From CBDFGT01 sp965247225 (GTDB taxonomy: Bacteria; Pseudomonadota; Alphaproteobacteria; Rhizobiales; Rhizobiaceae): DNA of 64,000 bases. The DNA is taken from the NCBI GenBank assembly GCA_965247225.1, contig CBDFGT010000023.1, forward strand, positions 62,001 through 126,000, given 5' to 3'. The notes under the pieces were generated by a model. That model was not told the origin of the DNA, searched no databases, and was given only the letters and a program-made list of their open reading frames with translations. The translations under genes and the position numbers were made by a program. Shown in pieces: positions 38,049 through 47,606 of this stretch; the stretch's first letter is position 1; each line of letters starts with the position of its first letter.

Positions 38049-39697
38049 CCGGTCCGGGCACCACCCTGCGCTGCGGGCTGCAGGCGGCAAAGATACTGGA
38101 CGGCAATCTCGGTGCTGTCACTGTTGGGGATGTTGAGGTTCTGCGCGGCCTCAGCTATCCTGTCCGGAACCCTGACTGGGGCACATTTCTTACCGGGACC
38201 TTGTCCGAAGAGACAACGGAATCATCCTATGTCCGGCGATTTGCCTGCCGAAACAGCACGTTTACCGGCCTGTTCCGTGTAGTGCTCGAACCGGGCCGCC
38301 TGGTGGCAGACGTCGAGATGGTCTTTCCCGGGCCTGCACGGATCAACCGCGCGGGCTTCACGCTGCTCCATCCGATCCGTAACGTCGCAGGCACGCCGCT
38401 CACCATCCACCATCCCGGTGGTGGCGTGACCGAGACCCATTTCCCCGCCCTGATCAGCCCTGACCAGCCCGCACGTGACATCGTGGGCCTGCGGCACAGT
38501 GTGGGCGGAGTGACAGTGGACATCGCCATGGAAGGGGATGTCTTCGAGATGGAGGACCAGCGCAACTGGTCGGATGCGTCCTTCAAGACCTATTGCCGCC
38601 CGCTGGCCTTGCCCTATCCCTATCCGGTTGCGGCATCCGAAATCATCCGCCAGAGGGTGACACTCACCCTTGGCGAAAAGCCGGACATGGCCGCAATCCG
38701 GTCTCTGGCCGTGCCTGTTACCGTGCAGATGCCGCAGGTTCTGCTTGCCCATGAAGCCGGACTGTCGCAGGCTGCCGCACTCACCACCTTCCCGGATCTG
38801 CCGGTTCAGGTGCGGGTCGACAGTACCACGCCCGATGATGATCTGAAAATGATAGCAATACGACATCAGATCGCGCTTGAACTTGTCTTCGATGATATGC
38901 CGGACCTTCTTGCTCTCATCGGACGGATCAAGGCTGCCGGGCTTCACCCGGACCGGGTCGTCGCCCTGCCACGGGCCTTCCTCAAAAGCTACCAGCCGGA
39001 TGCAGAATGGCCCACCGGTGCGCAGCCTGCCGATGCCCCGGCCATCCTGCGCGCGGCCTTTCCCCGTGCACTGGCCGGCGGCGGAAGCCTGACAAACTTC
39101 ACCGAGCTCAATCGATGCCGTCCCGATCCGGAAACCGTCGATTTCCTCAGCTTTGGCAATACGGCCATCGTCCATGCGGCAGACGACCTGTCGGTCTGTC
39201 AGACCCTTGAGGCATTGCCGGACATTTTCGCAAGCGCCGCCGCCATCGCGGCAGGCAAGCCGCTGCATCTGGGGCTTGTGTCGATCGGCATGCGCTGCAA
39301 TCCCTATGGCGACAAGGTCGCGCCCAATCCTCAACGGGTGCGGTGTCCGATGGCGATGGACGACCCACGGCAGGACACAGGCTTTGCTGCTGCCTATGCG
39401 GTCACGGTTCTGGCCAGGGCTGCCCTGGCCGGCGTGAGCAGCCTTGCCCTGGCAATGGCCGACGGGCCGCTCGGTGCGCGCGGGCCGCTGGCATCTGTGC
39501 TCCGGCAGGCCGCGAGACTGTCCGGACGCCCGGTCCAGGTCTGTGAAATCGATGGTTGCGTGTCGATCACGTCCGAAGATGCAGGACTGATGGCCAACTG
39601 GTCCGCCGCCCCGGTCCGGGTGCCGCAGGCGGGCGGTGCCACCCTGCCGCCGGAAGCGGCGATCGTCTGGAACGCTGCCGGGCAGGCCGGCGCATGA
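38045..39697 (+). CDS. apnL: ApnL-like D-apionate lactonase
   Basis: The 550-residue protein has no classical hydrolase motif but matches, as I recall it, the large unusual ApnL family found beside RuBisCO-like proteins in D-apiose/D-apionate pathways. It has an N-terminal beta-rich half (residues 1-230, RINRAGFTLLHPI and TIHHPGGGVTETHFPALISP) and a C-terminal TIM-barrel-like half (PVQVRVDSTTPDDDLKMIAI, NFTELNRCRPDPETVDFLSF). In the known pathway ApnL opens D-apionolactone to D-apionate. The start overlaps the SMP-30 stop and its stop overlaps the next start, both ATGA, so translation is coupled. The context with OiaK and ApnO candidates supports the call. Without a search I rate it moderate. 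Confidence 0.65.
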   Translation: MTGPGTTLRCGLQAAKILDGNLGAVTVGDVEVLRGLSYPVRNPDWGTFLTGTLSEETTESSYVRRFACRNSTFTGLFRVVLEPGRLVADVEMVFPGPARINRAGFTLLHPIRNVAGTPLTIHHPGGGVTETHFPALISPDQPARDIVGLRHSVGGVTVDIAMEGDVFEMEDQRNWSDASFKTYCRPLALPYPYPVAASEIIRQRVTLTLGEKPDMAAIRSLAVPVTVQMPQVLLAHEAGLSQAAALTTFPDLPVQVRVDSTTPDDDLKMIAIRHQIALELVFDDMPDLLALIGRIKAAGLHPDRVVALPRAFLKSYQPDAEWPTGAQPADAPAILRAAFPRALAGGGSLTNFTELNRCRPDPETVDFLSFGNTAIVHAADDLSVCQTLEALPDIFASAAAIAAGKPLHLGLVSIGMRCNPYGDKVAPNPQRVRCPMAMDDPRQDTGFAAAYAVTVLARAALAGVSSLALAMADGPLGARGPLASVLRQAARLSGRPVQVCEIDGCVSITSEDAGLMANWSAAPVRVPQAGGATLPPEAAIVWNAAGQAGA

Positions 39698-40941
39698 ACG
39701 GGCGCTTCGAGGCAGACTATATCCTTGATACAGCCGAACCGCTGCACAAGACTGCGGCGATCATGGCGGGGGAACAATCCTCCGGCACTTTCCTGCCGCT
39801 TCCGGGCGAAACCGCGGAACTGAAGGCGCGCTCGGCCGCGCGGGTTGAACGGATTGAAGATCTGGGCGAGCCCGGATACCCGCCCCTGCCGGGAGCCTCA
39901 GGACACAACGCATCGCACCGGCGCGGGCGGGTCACCCTGTCCTGGCCGGTTGAAAACACCGGTCCAAGCTTGCCCAACATACTTGCAACCGTGGCCGGCA
40001 ACCTTTTCGAGCTGCGGGACGTCGCCGGGCTCCGGCTCTCCGCGCTGCGCTTTCCGTCAGAGATTGTTGCAGCCTGTCCGCGTCCCGGCTTTGGCATTGA
40101 AGGTACGCGCCGATTGTCGGGCGTACAGAAGCGTCCGCTGACCGGCACCATTGTCAAGCCATCCGTCGGCCTGTCTGCGGACGAAACGGCGAACCTGGTC
40201 GACCGGCTTTGCCTGGCCGGAATCGATTTCATCAAGGATGACGAGCTTCAGGCCGATGGGGGAGCCTGCCCGTTTGACCGGCGAGTGGAAGCGGTGACAC
40301 GGGTGATTTCCACCCATGCCGGGAGGACGGGAAAAAAGGTGATGTATGCCTTCAACCTGACCGGAGAAGTCGACGAGATGCGCAGACGCCACGATCTCGT
40401 CCTGGCCTCGGGCGGAACCTGCGTAATGGTCAGCGCCAATTCGGTCGGCCTGACCGGCATGCTGGCGTTGCGCCGGCATGCACAGTTGCCAATCCATGTG
40501 CATCGCAATGGCTGGGGTTACCTGTCGCGTCACCCCGCACTGGGCTTCGACTATGCGGCATGGTCCACGCTGTGGCGTCTCGCCGGCGCAGACCATTTGC
40601 ATGTCAACGGCCTGCGCAACAAGTTCTGCGAGAGCGACGAGAGCGTCATAGCCTCGGCCCGCGCCCTGTTGTCTCCCCTGTCGGAAAACCATCCGGCGCG
40701 GGCGATGCCGGTCGTGGCCTCGGGCCAGACTGCATTGCAGGTCCATGACACCTGGAAGGCGCTCGGTCATGCGGATCTGATCTTTGCGGCAGGCGGTGGC
40801 ATTATGGGACACCCGGACGGACCTGCCGCAGGCGTGCGCGCGTTGCAGGACGCATGGGAAGCCGCCATGAGCGGTGTTCCCCTTTCGGAGGCGGCGATGG
40901 GCAGCCCGGAACTTGCGGCTGCACTTCGTGCCTTCCGATAG
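39694..40941 (+). CDS. RuBisCO-like protein 1 (OiaX/OiaT type)
   Basis: The 415-residue protein is a RuBisCO large-subunit relative. Visible are the phosphate-site lysine in GTIVKPSVGL, the carbamylation lysine and metal ligands in GIDFIKDDELQ (KDDE), HVHRNGWGYLSRHPALG, VVASGQT and AAGGGIMGHPDGPAAG. The loop-6 lysine of true carboxylases is not apparent, so it does not fix CO2. In D-apionate catabolism such proteins act on 3-oxo-isoapionate 4-phosphate, either as decarboxylase (OiaX) or as transcarboxylase/hydrolase (OiaT). I cannot tell which. It is the third gene of the lactonase operon. An intergenic repeat begins exactly at its stop codon. Confidence 0.85.
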   Translation: MNGRFEADYILDTAEPLHKTAAIMAGEQSSGTFLPLPGETAELKARSAARVERIEDLGEPGYPPLPGASGHNASHRRGRVTLSWPVENTGPSLPNILATVAGNLFELRDVAGLRLSALRFPSEIVAACPRPGFGIEGTRRLSGVQKRPLTGTIVKPSVGLSADETANLVDRLCLAGIDFIKDDELQADGGACPFDRRVEAVTRVISTHAGRTGKKVMYAFNLTGEVDEMRRRHDLVLASGGTCVMVSANSVGLTGMLALRRHAQLPIHVHRNGWGYLSRHPALGFDYAAWSTLWRLAGADHLHVNGLRNKFCESDESVIASARALLSPLSENHPARAMPVVASGQTALQVHDTWKALGHADLIFAAGGGIMGHPDGPAAGVRALQDAWEAAMSGVPLSEAAMGSPELAAALRAFR

Positions 40942-41033
40942 AGCACGGCGCACAAAACTGTGCAGCGGTTTTGCGATAAAGACATGCGTAAAAACAAAGA
41001 CTTGAAGCGTGGCAACCGAATCTGGAAGGTCGC
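40939..41033 (+). repeat. Intergenic repeat, copy A (behind RuBisCO-like gene 1)
   Basis: This roughly 95-bp element begins at the TAG stop of the preceding gene. It contains a CAAAAC/GTTTTG hairpin (GCGCACAAAACTG and GCGGTTTTGCG), then GACATGCGTAAAAACAAAGA and CTTGAAGCGTGGCAACCGAA. Copies B and C near 49.5 kb and 51.1 kb have the same order in the sense direction of their upstream genes. It resembles extragenic repeats scattered through genomes of this order. Confidence 0.88.
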
Positions 41034-41170
41034 AACATGCTGCAGGTCCGCAGACATTGCCCACGAAAATCAGCCTGGCATTCTGCAGGAGCAGATATGC
41101 TCCACAGCCTGTTTTAAAAGTGCCGGAAATCAGAAATGCCCGGATCGCTATTTTGTTCTGTCCCGTCACT

Positions 41171-43183
41171 TCACCTGTAGCGGATTTCCACCATCTGGTG
41201 TCCACGAACCTGCGGCACGATGAAGTGCAGGCGACCATCCGAGATCCGGTAATCCAGCAAGATACCCTCCGGTACCACACAGACTGCCTCAACCTTGCCG
41301 GCCGGTTCCATGGCAACATTGACATGGTCCAGCGTAATCAGGTCCTGGATCGGCTGGATATTGGTCCCGCGCAGATTTCCGCGCAGGGCCGGTGTCGCGT
41401 GGAGCAGATGTACGATATCGCGGTTTTCGGCAGCCTGGTATCGAAGCGTGACGCGACCTGCACGCGGAAGATCTGTCGTGATGCGCGGCATCCCGCCCAT
41501 AGCACGGGTGATAACCTTTTCAATCAGTTCAAGCATGGCAACGGCACCAGCCTGATAATAGCAGGTGAAAAGCGGATGGGCCATCCACATGTATCCCCCC
41601 TTCGCCACACCCGCCGCGTATCCGGTAGGGTCGGGGAGTGAAGGTGCGTTGACATGACCGGAGAAATGACGCGGAGTCCGGTCAAAATAGGGCGCATAGG
41701 TTTCCCCCATGGACAGGCCGTCCGTCACCATGATCTGCTCGGAGGGAAGATACATGAAAAGCGGGTCATCCACATCGGCGGGCCTCAGCGTCTTTTCGGG
41801 CAGGAGATAGTCTCCGCCCGACATTGCGCTGGTGCCGGCCCATGACGCGCCGGTATCGAATACCATCTCTCCTTCACGCAGCCCTGACTTTCCGGTCATG
41901 AGAACCCGGCCACCGGCCTCAACATAGGCCTCGATGCGGGCCTGGAGGTTCGCACCGACCTCTATAACATCAGGCAGAATGACAAGGCGGTATCCTGAAA
42001 GGTCACTTTCGAGATCTACCACATCAAAGGTAAATTGTCCTTCCAGGAGTGCTCTTACCGCACCATGATCAGGTCCGTTCAAGCGGTCGTTGCTCTGGCC
42101 CGGTATGCCGACAAGGCCTATTCCTTCCGCCGCTTCTGCCGAGAGGAGCGCAATGTCAGCACGGTTCATCGTTCCCGTACACCAGGGTTCACGGTCCCTG
42201 ACCCATTCATAGGCCGGCGCAATGACCCGCATGGTGCTCGCATCTATTGCACCGGTCGGATGCAGATGATCACCAATGGAACAGCGTGCGCCGTGTGCGA
42301 GCATTGCCCCGCATTCATAGACAAGCGCCTCCGGCTTCTTGTATCCACCGACTTCGCCCCAGTGGAAGTGGAACTTGCCGGTCATGCCCAGATAAGGCAG
42401 GCCCAGCTGTTCCACATAACGGGCAGTGAGGGGGAAATGGTCATAACCCCAACCGGCTGTTGGCAGGCTTTCGACCTCCAGATGCGTGTAATGTTTCTGA
42501 TAGTGTGAGCGCTCGCCCCGGCGGATGTGGCCCGAGTTGAAGAACAGCGGCATGTCCGGATTGTGTTTGTGAACGACGGCGTCGACGCGACTGAAAAATT
42601 CTTCCACAATGCGTGTGGTAAACGTGTGCCGATCCTTCTGCGATGTCCAGTCCAGGCCCATGTGATCCATGCGCTGTTGCGCATAAACGGAAACCGACGG
42701 GAGCTGGAAGCAGATGTCCACGAAAATGCCGTCACCATCCGGATAGCGGATCATGATTTCCTCGATCTGGGCGCAAAGGTAGTCGACATAGGGTGTCGAG
42801 AAATCCAGGAAAGCCCATCCCGCCCCGTTCGGCGTGGTGAGAAAGCGCGGGCTACCGCCCTCCGGACTGACAGTGCGCCATTCGGGATGCCGCGTGGCTG
42901 CCAGCTCGTCCCATGTCGCTGTGGTGTAGATCGGGGCGCGAATACCTTCCGAATGAAGCGCATCGATCTGCGCACGGAGAAGGTCGAAAGACAGGCCGGG
43001 ATGCATTTCACCCACTTCCGTCGGATGATAACTGTAGCCGTGATGGCACTTGGAGAAAATTGTCACGCTGTCGACATGGGCATCCCTGAATGCCCCGGCA
43101 AAGGCCTTCGCGTCAAACTTTGAGCCGATACCGGGAATTTGACCCGATGTGTGGAAGTCGAGATGAATTTGACGAAAGCGCAT
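41171..43183 (-). CDS. Glycoside hydrolase-like protein with GHL6/beta-galactosidase-trimerisation layout
   Basis: The 670-residue protein starts MRFRQIHLDFHTSGQIPGIG, the start of a TIM-barrel of the hypothetical glycoside hydrolase (GHL6/alpha-L-fucosidase-like) group. Further barrel motifs are FSKCHHGYSYHPTEVGEMHPG, YPDGDGIFVDICFQ and GYDHFPLTARYVEQLGLPYLGM. From about residue 385 it resembles the beta-galactosidase trimerisation domain (LVILPDVIEVGANLQARIEAYVEAGGRVLMTGKSGL). No signal peptide is seen, so it acts in the cytoplasm on an imported glycoside. It begins 4 bp after the stop of the ATPase gene and ends the LacI-controlled transporter operon. Its place among apionate genes makes apiosides a plausible substrate, but nothing in the sequence proves it. 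The ATG at 43183 is chosen because the homologous block starts there; the frame is open further upstream. Confidence 0.75.
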   Translation of the reverse strand: MRFRQIHLDFHTSGQIPGIGSKFDAKAFAGAFRDAHVDSVTIFSKCHHGYSYHPTEVGEMHPGLSFDLLRAQIDALHSEGIRAPIYTTATWDELAATRHPEWRTVSPEGGSPRFLTTPNGAGWAFLDFSTPYVDYLCAQIEEIMIRYPDGDGIFVDICFQLPSVSVYAQQRMDHMGLDWTSQKDRHTFTTRIVEEFFSRVDAVVHKHNPDMPLFFNSGHIRRGERSHYQKHYTHLEVESLPTAGWGYDHFPLTARYVEQLGLPYLGMTGKFHFHWGEVGGYKKPEALVYECGAMLAHGARCSIGDHLHPTGAIDASTMRVIAPAYEWVRDREPWCTGTMNRADIALLSAEAAEGIGLVGIPGQSNDRLNGPDHGAVRALLEGQFTFDVVDLESDLSGYRLVILPDVIEVGANLQARIEAYVEAGGRVLMTGKSGLREGEMVFDTGASWAGTSAMSGGDYLLPEKTLRPADVDDPLFMYLPSEQIMVTDGLSMGETYAPYFDRTPRHFSGHVNAPSLPDPTGYAAGVAKGGYMWMAHPLFTCYYQAGAVAMLELIEKVITRAMGGMPRITTDLPRAGRVTLRYQAAENRDIVHLLHATPALRGNLRGTNIQPIQDLITLDHVNVAMEPAGKVEAVCVVPEGILLDYRISDGRLHFIVPQVRGHQMVEIRYR

Positions 43184-43187
43184 TTCT

Positions 43188-44339
43188 TTACCCTCTGAAA
43201 TGGATGGCATTGCTGGAACGGCCCTGTGGCCAGGCGATGGTTCTGTCTGTATCGTCGAAAAGGAAAACATTGTGCGGATCGATGCCCAGCGTGACCGGAT
43301 CGCCCGGTCTGGCACGACTGTGCTGCCGGCTATAGGCGGAAAAATCCTGGTCGAGGCTTTCGCTGTCAAAGGCCCTGAGCGGTTTTGCGTTCATATAGAC
43401 AAGAGTTTCTCGCCCGAGATTTTCAACAACAGATATCCGGCCCCTGATCGGGATACCATGTCCCTCGTCGCTGAACGCCTCCGGCCTTATGCCGATCGTC
43501 ACCTTGCCATTTTCTGCCGCTGCGGAATCAGGAACAGGGATAACCATGTCACCCGGCAGTCCATCTGCATGCACTGTCATCGTTGTCGCGGATCTGGCCA
43601 CCACCTGTGCACGAAGGAAATTCATGCGCGGAGAGCCGAGAAAGCCTGCAACGAAGCGATTGGCCGGGCGGTCGTAAAGATCGAGAGGCGGACCGACCTG
43701 TTCCAGCCGTCCGCCGTTCAGCACGACGATGCGTGAAGCCATTGTCATTGCTTCCGTCTGGTCATGCGTCACGTAGACCATCGTCGCTCCGAGTTCCACA
43801 TGCAGTTTGCCAAGCTCGATGCGCATCTGGCTGCGCAGGGCAGCGTCAAGATTCGACAAGGGCTCGTCGAACAGGAAAACATTGGGTGCCCGGGTGATGG
43901 CGCGCCCGATGGCAACGCGCTGTTTCTGTCCTCCGGACAATGCCTTGGGCTTCTTGTCCAGTTGCGCCTCGATTCTCAGGATCTGCGCGGCACGCATGAC
44001 GGCTGCATCTATTTCAGGGCGGGGCCGTCCCGCGACCTTCAGCGCAAAGCCCATGTTCTGCCGGACTGTCATGTGGGGGTAAAGCGCATAATTCTGGAAA
44101 ACCATCGCGACACCACGGTCGGACGGTTCGCGTGCCGAAATGTCGCTCCCGTCTATCAGGATCTTGCCCGAGGTTATCGGCTCAAGCCCCGCAATCGTCC
44201 TCAGGATGGTCGATTTGCCACAACCAGACGGTCCGACCATGACCAGAAATTCACCGGACCCGGCAACAAACGACACATCCTTGATTGCGTGCCAGCTGCC
44301 GTAGTCCTTGATCAGGTTCTGTATTTCAAGTTTGGCCAT
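43188..44339 (-). CDS. Sugar ABC transporter ATPase (MalK/UgpC type)
   Basis: The 383-residue protein has Walker A GPSGCGKST, the Q-loop FQNYALYPHMTVRQN, the signature LSGGQKQRVAIGRAI and Walker B VFLFDEPLSNLDA, followed by a MalK-like regulatory OB domain (TIGIRPEAFSDEGHG). It energises import by the MalF/MalG-like permeases upstream in the same operon. I start it at the ATG at 44339 (MAKLEIQNLIKDYGSW). Its stop is 4 bp before the glycoside hydrolase start. Confidence 0.95.
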   Translation of the reverse strand: MAKLEIQNLIKDYGSWHAIKDVSFVAGSGEFLVMVGPSGCGKSTILRTIAGLEPITSGKILIDGSDISAREPSDRGVAMVFQNYALYPHMTVRQNMGFALKVAGRPRPEIDAAVMRAAQILRIEAQLDKKPKALSGGQKQRVAIGRAITRAPNVFLFDEPLSNLDAALRSQMRIELGKLHVELGATMVYVTHDQTEAMTMASRIVVLNGGRLEQVGPPLDLYDRPANRFVAGFLGSPRMNFLRAQVVARSATTMTVHADGLPGDMVIPVPDSAAAENGKVTIGIRPEAFSDEGHGIPIRGRISVVENLGRETLVYMNAKPLRAFDSESLDQDFSAYSRQHSRARPGDPVTLGIDPHNVFLFDDTDRTIAWPQGRSSNAIHFRG

Positions 44340-44347
44340 GGATGATC

Positions 44348-45166
44348 CTATTTTCCGAGACCGGCCAGTGACCGGACAAAATACCTTTGCGCAAGAATGA
44401 AGATCGTGAGGATCGGCAAGACCGCGATGGCAAGGCCTGCCATCAGCGCGGGCCAATCGGATGTGTATTCACCGCGCAGCTGGATGATCCCTACCGGCAA
44501 AGTCTTGCTTTCGGGCGTATTGAGCATCAGCAGCGCCAGCACGAATTCATTCCATACGAAGACAGACTGGAAGATCGCTGCCGAGGCAATTGCCGGTCCC
44601 GACAATGGCAGTACGATCGAGAAGAACACCCGGGTTCGCGAGCACCCGTCAAGCCGGGCCGCTTCTTCGAGTTCCTGGGGAAAATCGAGAAAGAATGCAT
44701 AGAACAGGATCGTCGTGAACGGGATGCCATAGGCTGCGTAGGGTGGTACGATGGCAACAAGACTGTTCAGCATTCCGGCCGCCGAGACCATCTGATACAG
44801 CGGTACAAGCACCGCCTGCGCCGGCACTGCATAAGCCGCGACGATCAGGAGATAGAGCCAGCGCAGCCAGCGGGCCTCGCTGCGCGCGAAGACATATGCC
44901 GCCATGCCACTGAACGCGATGATGACGGCAACCGAGACGGTGGTGGCCAGGACCGAGTTCAGAAGGAACTGGCCCATGCCCACACCCCATGCACGCTCGA
45001 AAGCACTGTCATCAAAGTACGATGGCCAGCCGAACGGATTCATGAACATATCGCGCCGCGTCTTGAAACTGGCAAGCACCATCCACAGCAAAGGCAGCAA
45101 CACGAACACGCTCCACAGGCTGACAAAGGTGTAGGCCAGTGTTCTGGCAAGGGTGAAACGTGGCAT
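44348..45166 (-). CDS. Sugar ABC transporter permease (MalG type)
   Basis: This 272-residue inner-membrane protein has six predicted helices and the EAA loop ELEEAARLDGCSRTRVFFSIVLPLSGPAIA that contacts the ATPase. The N-terminus (LAYTFVSLWSVFVLLPLLWMVLASFK) is typical of MalG. Its start codon overlaps the stop of the MalF-type gene (ATGA), and 8 bp separate it from the ATPase gene. It forms the channel with the MalF-type partner. Confidence 0.94.
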   Translation of the reverse strand: MPRFTLARTLAYTFVSLWSVFVLLPLLWMVLASFKTRRDMFMNPFGWPSYFDDSAFERAWGVGMGQFLLNSVLATTVSVAVIIAFSGMAAYVFARSEARWLRWLYLLIVAAYAVPAQAVLVPLYQMVSAAGMLNSLVAIVPPYAAYGIPFTTILFYAFFLDFPQELEEAARLDGCSRTRVFFSIVLPLSGPAIASAAIFQSVFVWNEFVLALLMLNTPESKTLPVGIIQLRGEYTSDWPALMAGLAIAVLPILTIFILAQRYFVRSLAGLGK

Positions 45167-46068
45167 CAGCCTCCCCTCCGTGACAATCTCGTTTGCACCC
45201 AGCCCAGCCCGATCGCAATCATCAGCAAGATCACGGATATCGCATTGGCATATCCCATATTGCCCAGGTTGAACGCCTGCAGATAAATGTAGGTTCCAAG
45301 CACCTGTGTCGCATTGGCAGGTCCGCCCTGGGTTGTGGCGTAGATCAGGTCGAACACCTTGAACCCGCCGATCGCGGTGATCAGAACAGCCACGATCAGG
45401 ACGTTTCGGATCGAGGGGAGCGTGATATTGAAGAAAGCTGTCAGACCCCTGGCACCGTCCAGTGCAGCAGCCTCGTAAAGCTCCTTCGGGATTGCCTGCA
45501 ACCCGGCAAGGATGAGCACCATCATGAATCCGGTATATTGCCAGGCCGCAATGAGCAGGACCACCCAGATCGATATGGACGGCTCACCGAGCCAGCCAAG
45601 CTTTGGGGGTGTTATGCCCACGCTCCTGACAATCGAATTCAGTGCGCCAACATTCGGATCGAGAATAACTTGCCAGATGACGGCGACAGCTACGGCTGAC
45701 ACGACCATGGGCGCAAATATAATGGTGCGGAAGATCGTCGCGCCGCGCGGCAGCCCACGATCGAGAAGAGCGGCCAGAACTGTTCCAAAGCCTACTTGCA
45801 ACACGATACTGCCTGAAATGATGATCATATTGTTCTTCAGGGCAATCCAGAATACGGGATCGGAGAAAGCACGGGCATAATTGGAGAGTCCTGCCGGTTT
45901 CCAGTTCTGCGAGGTGATTCCAAAGGTGAAAAACGATCCTGCCACGGCCAGCGCGGCGGGGATGAAGATGAAAAGCGTGCATAAACCCAAGGCTGGAGCC
46001 AAAAGAACGAGGGCATTGAAGCGCATGGCGGCTTTGGAACCGTTTGTCTGATGTGAATCTGGAATCAT
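45166..46068 (-). CDS. Sugar ABC transporter permease (MalF type)
   Basis: The product of about 300 residues shows MalF-family helices (ALVLLAPALGLCTLFIFIPAAL) and the EAA loop ELYEAAALDGARGLTAFFNITLPSI. The chosen start is the ATG at 46068 (MIPDSHQTNG); an ATG 12 bp upstream is possible. A hairpin at 46177-46213 separates it from the binding-protein gene, which usually lowers permease expression relative to the binding protein. Confidence 0.93.
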   Translation of the reverse strand: MIPDSHQTNGSKAAMRFNALVLLAPALGLCTLFIFIPAALAVAGSFFTFGITSQNWKPAGLSNYARAFSDPVFWIALKNNMIIISGSIVLQVGFGTVLAALLDRGLPRGATIFRTIIFAPMVVSAVAVAVIWQVILDPNVGALNSIVRSVGITPPKLGWLGEPSISIWVVLLIAAWQYTGFMMVLILAGLQAIPKELYEAAALDGARGLTAFFNITLPSIRNVLIVAVLITAIGGFKVFDLIYATTQGGPANATQVLGTYIYLQAFNLGNMGYANAISVILLMIAIGLGWVQTRLSRRGG

Positions 46069-46176
46069 CGTCAGCTCCAAACCGCCCGTGCGGCTTATGA
46101 CGGCTTTGTTCGGGATAATATCAGCCGGCGAAACAGGTTTATATGCACGCAGGCTGGTACAAGGGTGAAGAAAGGG

Positions 46177-46213
46177 GGTTGGCCCGTCGCCGGGAGGGTA
46201 CGCCGGGCCAACC
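46177..46213 (-). terminator. Stem-loop behind the binding-protein gene (attenuator-like)
   Basis: GGTTGGCCCG (46177-46186) pairs perfectly with CGGGCCAACC (46204-46213). It lies 14 bp behind the binding-protein stop, inside the operon. Such hairpins commonly stabilise the binding-protein mRNA and cause partial termination. The following T tract on the minus strand is weak. Confidence 0.7.
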
Positions 46214-46227
46214 GGCAGAGCGGATCC

Positions 46228-47523
46228 TTACTTCTTGCCAGCCTTGGCGGTCAGGGCAGCGGCCCGGATTGACTCCATGGCTTTCGCCGGAGTCATCGTA
46301 CCGTTCAGGATTTCCGTTCCCGCATCGAGATAAGCATTGGCCACGGACGACTCGACCTCAACGTCAATGACATTGAACTGCACCGCCAGTGAAGCGACAT
46401 CTGCTGCAATCCACTTGAACTGTTCCGTGCTCTTCGCACTTGCAAGCATCTTGGCATTCGATGGCAGCTGGCCCAGCATTTCAGCCCGCATCTTCGCTAC
46501 TTCAGGCGACACGAGATGGCTGATCCACTCGACGGCCTCCTTTGGATGCGCTGTCTTGCTCGAGACCTGAAGCCCCTCGGGGACAACCATGTTTGAATTG
46601 CCGTCTGATACGCCACCCTCGATCTTCGGAAAACGGAACATGGCGTAGTTGGTGAAGCCCTCGCTGTCAAAAATACTCGCACACCACGAACCGCAGAAAA
46701 TCATGGGCGATACTTCAGAAGAGAACATCGACCTTGATACTTCCGGCGATGTCGCGTTTGGCGCGTCCTGGAAACAGCCCGCCTTCTGCATTTCGAGCAC
46801 TTTGTCCCATGCTGTCACGTAGCCAGGGTTGGTAAAGAGCTTGTCATCGGGTGCGGTCAGACTGTAATCGGGCCGCAGTGCGTCAACACCCAGGACACGT
46901 TCGTTGATGACCGTGATGTAGTGGTTCATCTTCCAGCGTTCCGAATTGCCCAGCGGGAGCGGAACCATGTTGGGGTCGATCGCACGGACATCACGGCAGA
47001 GTTGCAGCACTCCCCCGAAACTGGACGGCGGTTTCAGGCCATGTTCGGCAAAGAACCCCTTGTTGTAATAAAAATATTTGGTCACGGCATTGGTCGGGGC
47101 TCCAAATATGCGGCCATCGCGGGAAAACGCCCCGAGCCAGCCCGGCGAAAGCTGCGTGCCGAACTGTCCATCGGCTGCGGAAAGATCGGTCAGATCAAGA
47201 GCGAGCCCGTCGCTGATCAGTCGCTGCGCGTCTTCGCCCGACCAGTTGAAAAACACATCCGGAGCGTCCGAACCGACAAGAGCAACCTGCAATCCTGTCT
47301 TGTAAGCCTCGTTCTGCTGGAGCTCCAGGACAATGTCGATGTTCGGATGGGTCGCGTGGAACGTTTCTTCAGCGGCGGCAACGAATTCCTCGACATTGGG
47401 ACCGGCCAGCATCCACATGCGCAGCTTTATCGGCTCCTGGGCATTGGCTGGCAGCGCCCAGCCCGTTAAAATAGTGGCAAATGTTGCGGCGCAGAGCGCC
47501 CGCGCAATCTTCAGTATGGTCAT
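46228..47523 (-). CDS. Sugar ABC transporter substrate-binding protein (family 1, MalE/UgpB-like)
   Basis: The 431-residue protein has a signal peptide (MTILKIARALCAATFATIL, with cleavage likely after ALPANA) and the body of a cluster B binding protein: IKLRMWMLAGPNVEEFVAAAEETF, DVFFNWSGEDAQRLISDGLALDLTDL and YYNKGFFAEHGLKPPSSFGGVLQLC. A GGAGG ribosome site precedes the ATG at 47523; the open frame upstream to 47658 is not used. It is the first gene of the transporter-hydrolase operon and faces the LacI-type gene, with a palindromic operator between. The ligand is probably an oligosaccharide or glycoside. Confidence 0.94.
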   Translation of the reverse strand: MTILKIARALCAATFATILTGWALPANAQEPIKLRMWMLAGPNVEEFVAAAEETFHATHPNIDIVLELQQNEAYKTGLQVALVGSDAPDVFFNWSGEDAQRLISDGLALDLTDLSAADGQFGTQLSPGWLGAFSRDGRIFGAPTNAVTKYFYYNKGFFAEHGLKPPSSFGGVLQLCRDVRAIDPNMVPLPLGNSERWKMNHYITVINERVLGVDALRPDYSLTAPDDKLFTNPGYVTAWDKVLEMQKAGCFQDAPNATSPEVSRSMFSSEVSPMIFCGSWCASIFDSEGFTNYAMFRFPKIEGGVSDGNSNMVVPEGLQVSSKTAHPKEAVEWISHLVSPEVAKMRAEMLGQLPSNAKMLASAKSTEQFKWIAADVASLAVQFNVIDVEVESSVANAYLDAGTEILNGTMTPAKAMESIRAAALTAKAGKK

Positions 47524-47606
47524 GTCATCCTCCCAAAGTAGAGTAGCGGGCCGGCACATGATTGTGCGCCCGCTTTGCACCACCCCGCCACACTCCCCTG
47601 CAGCGG

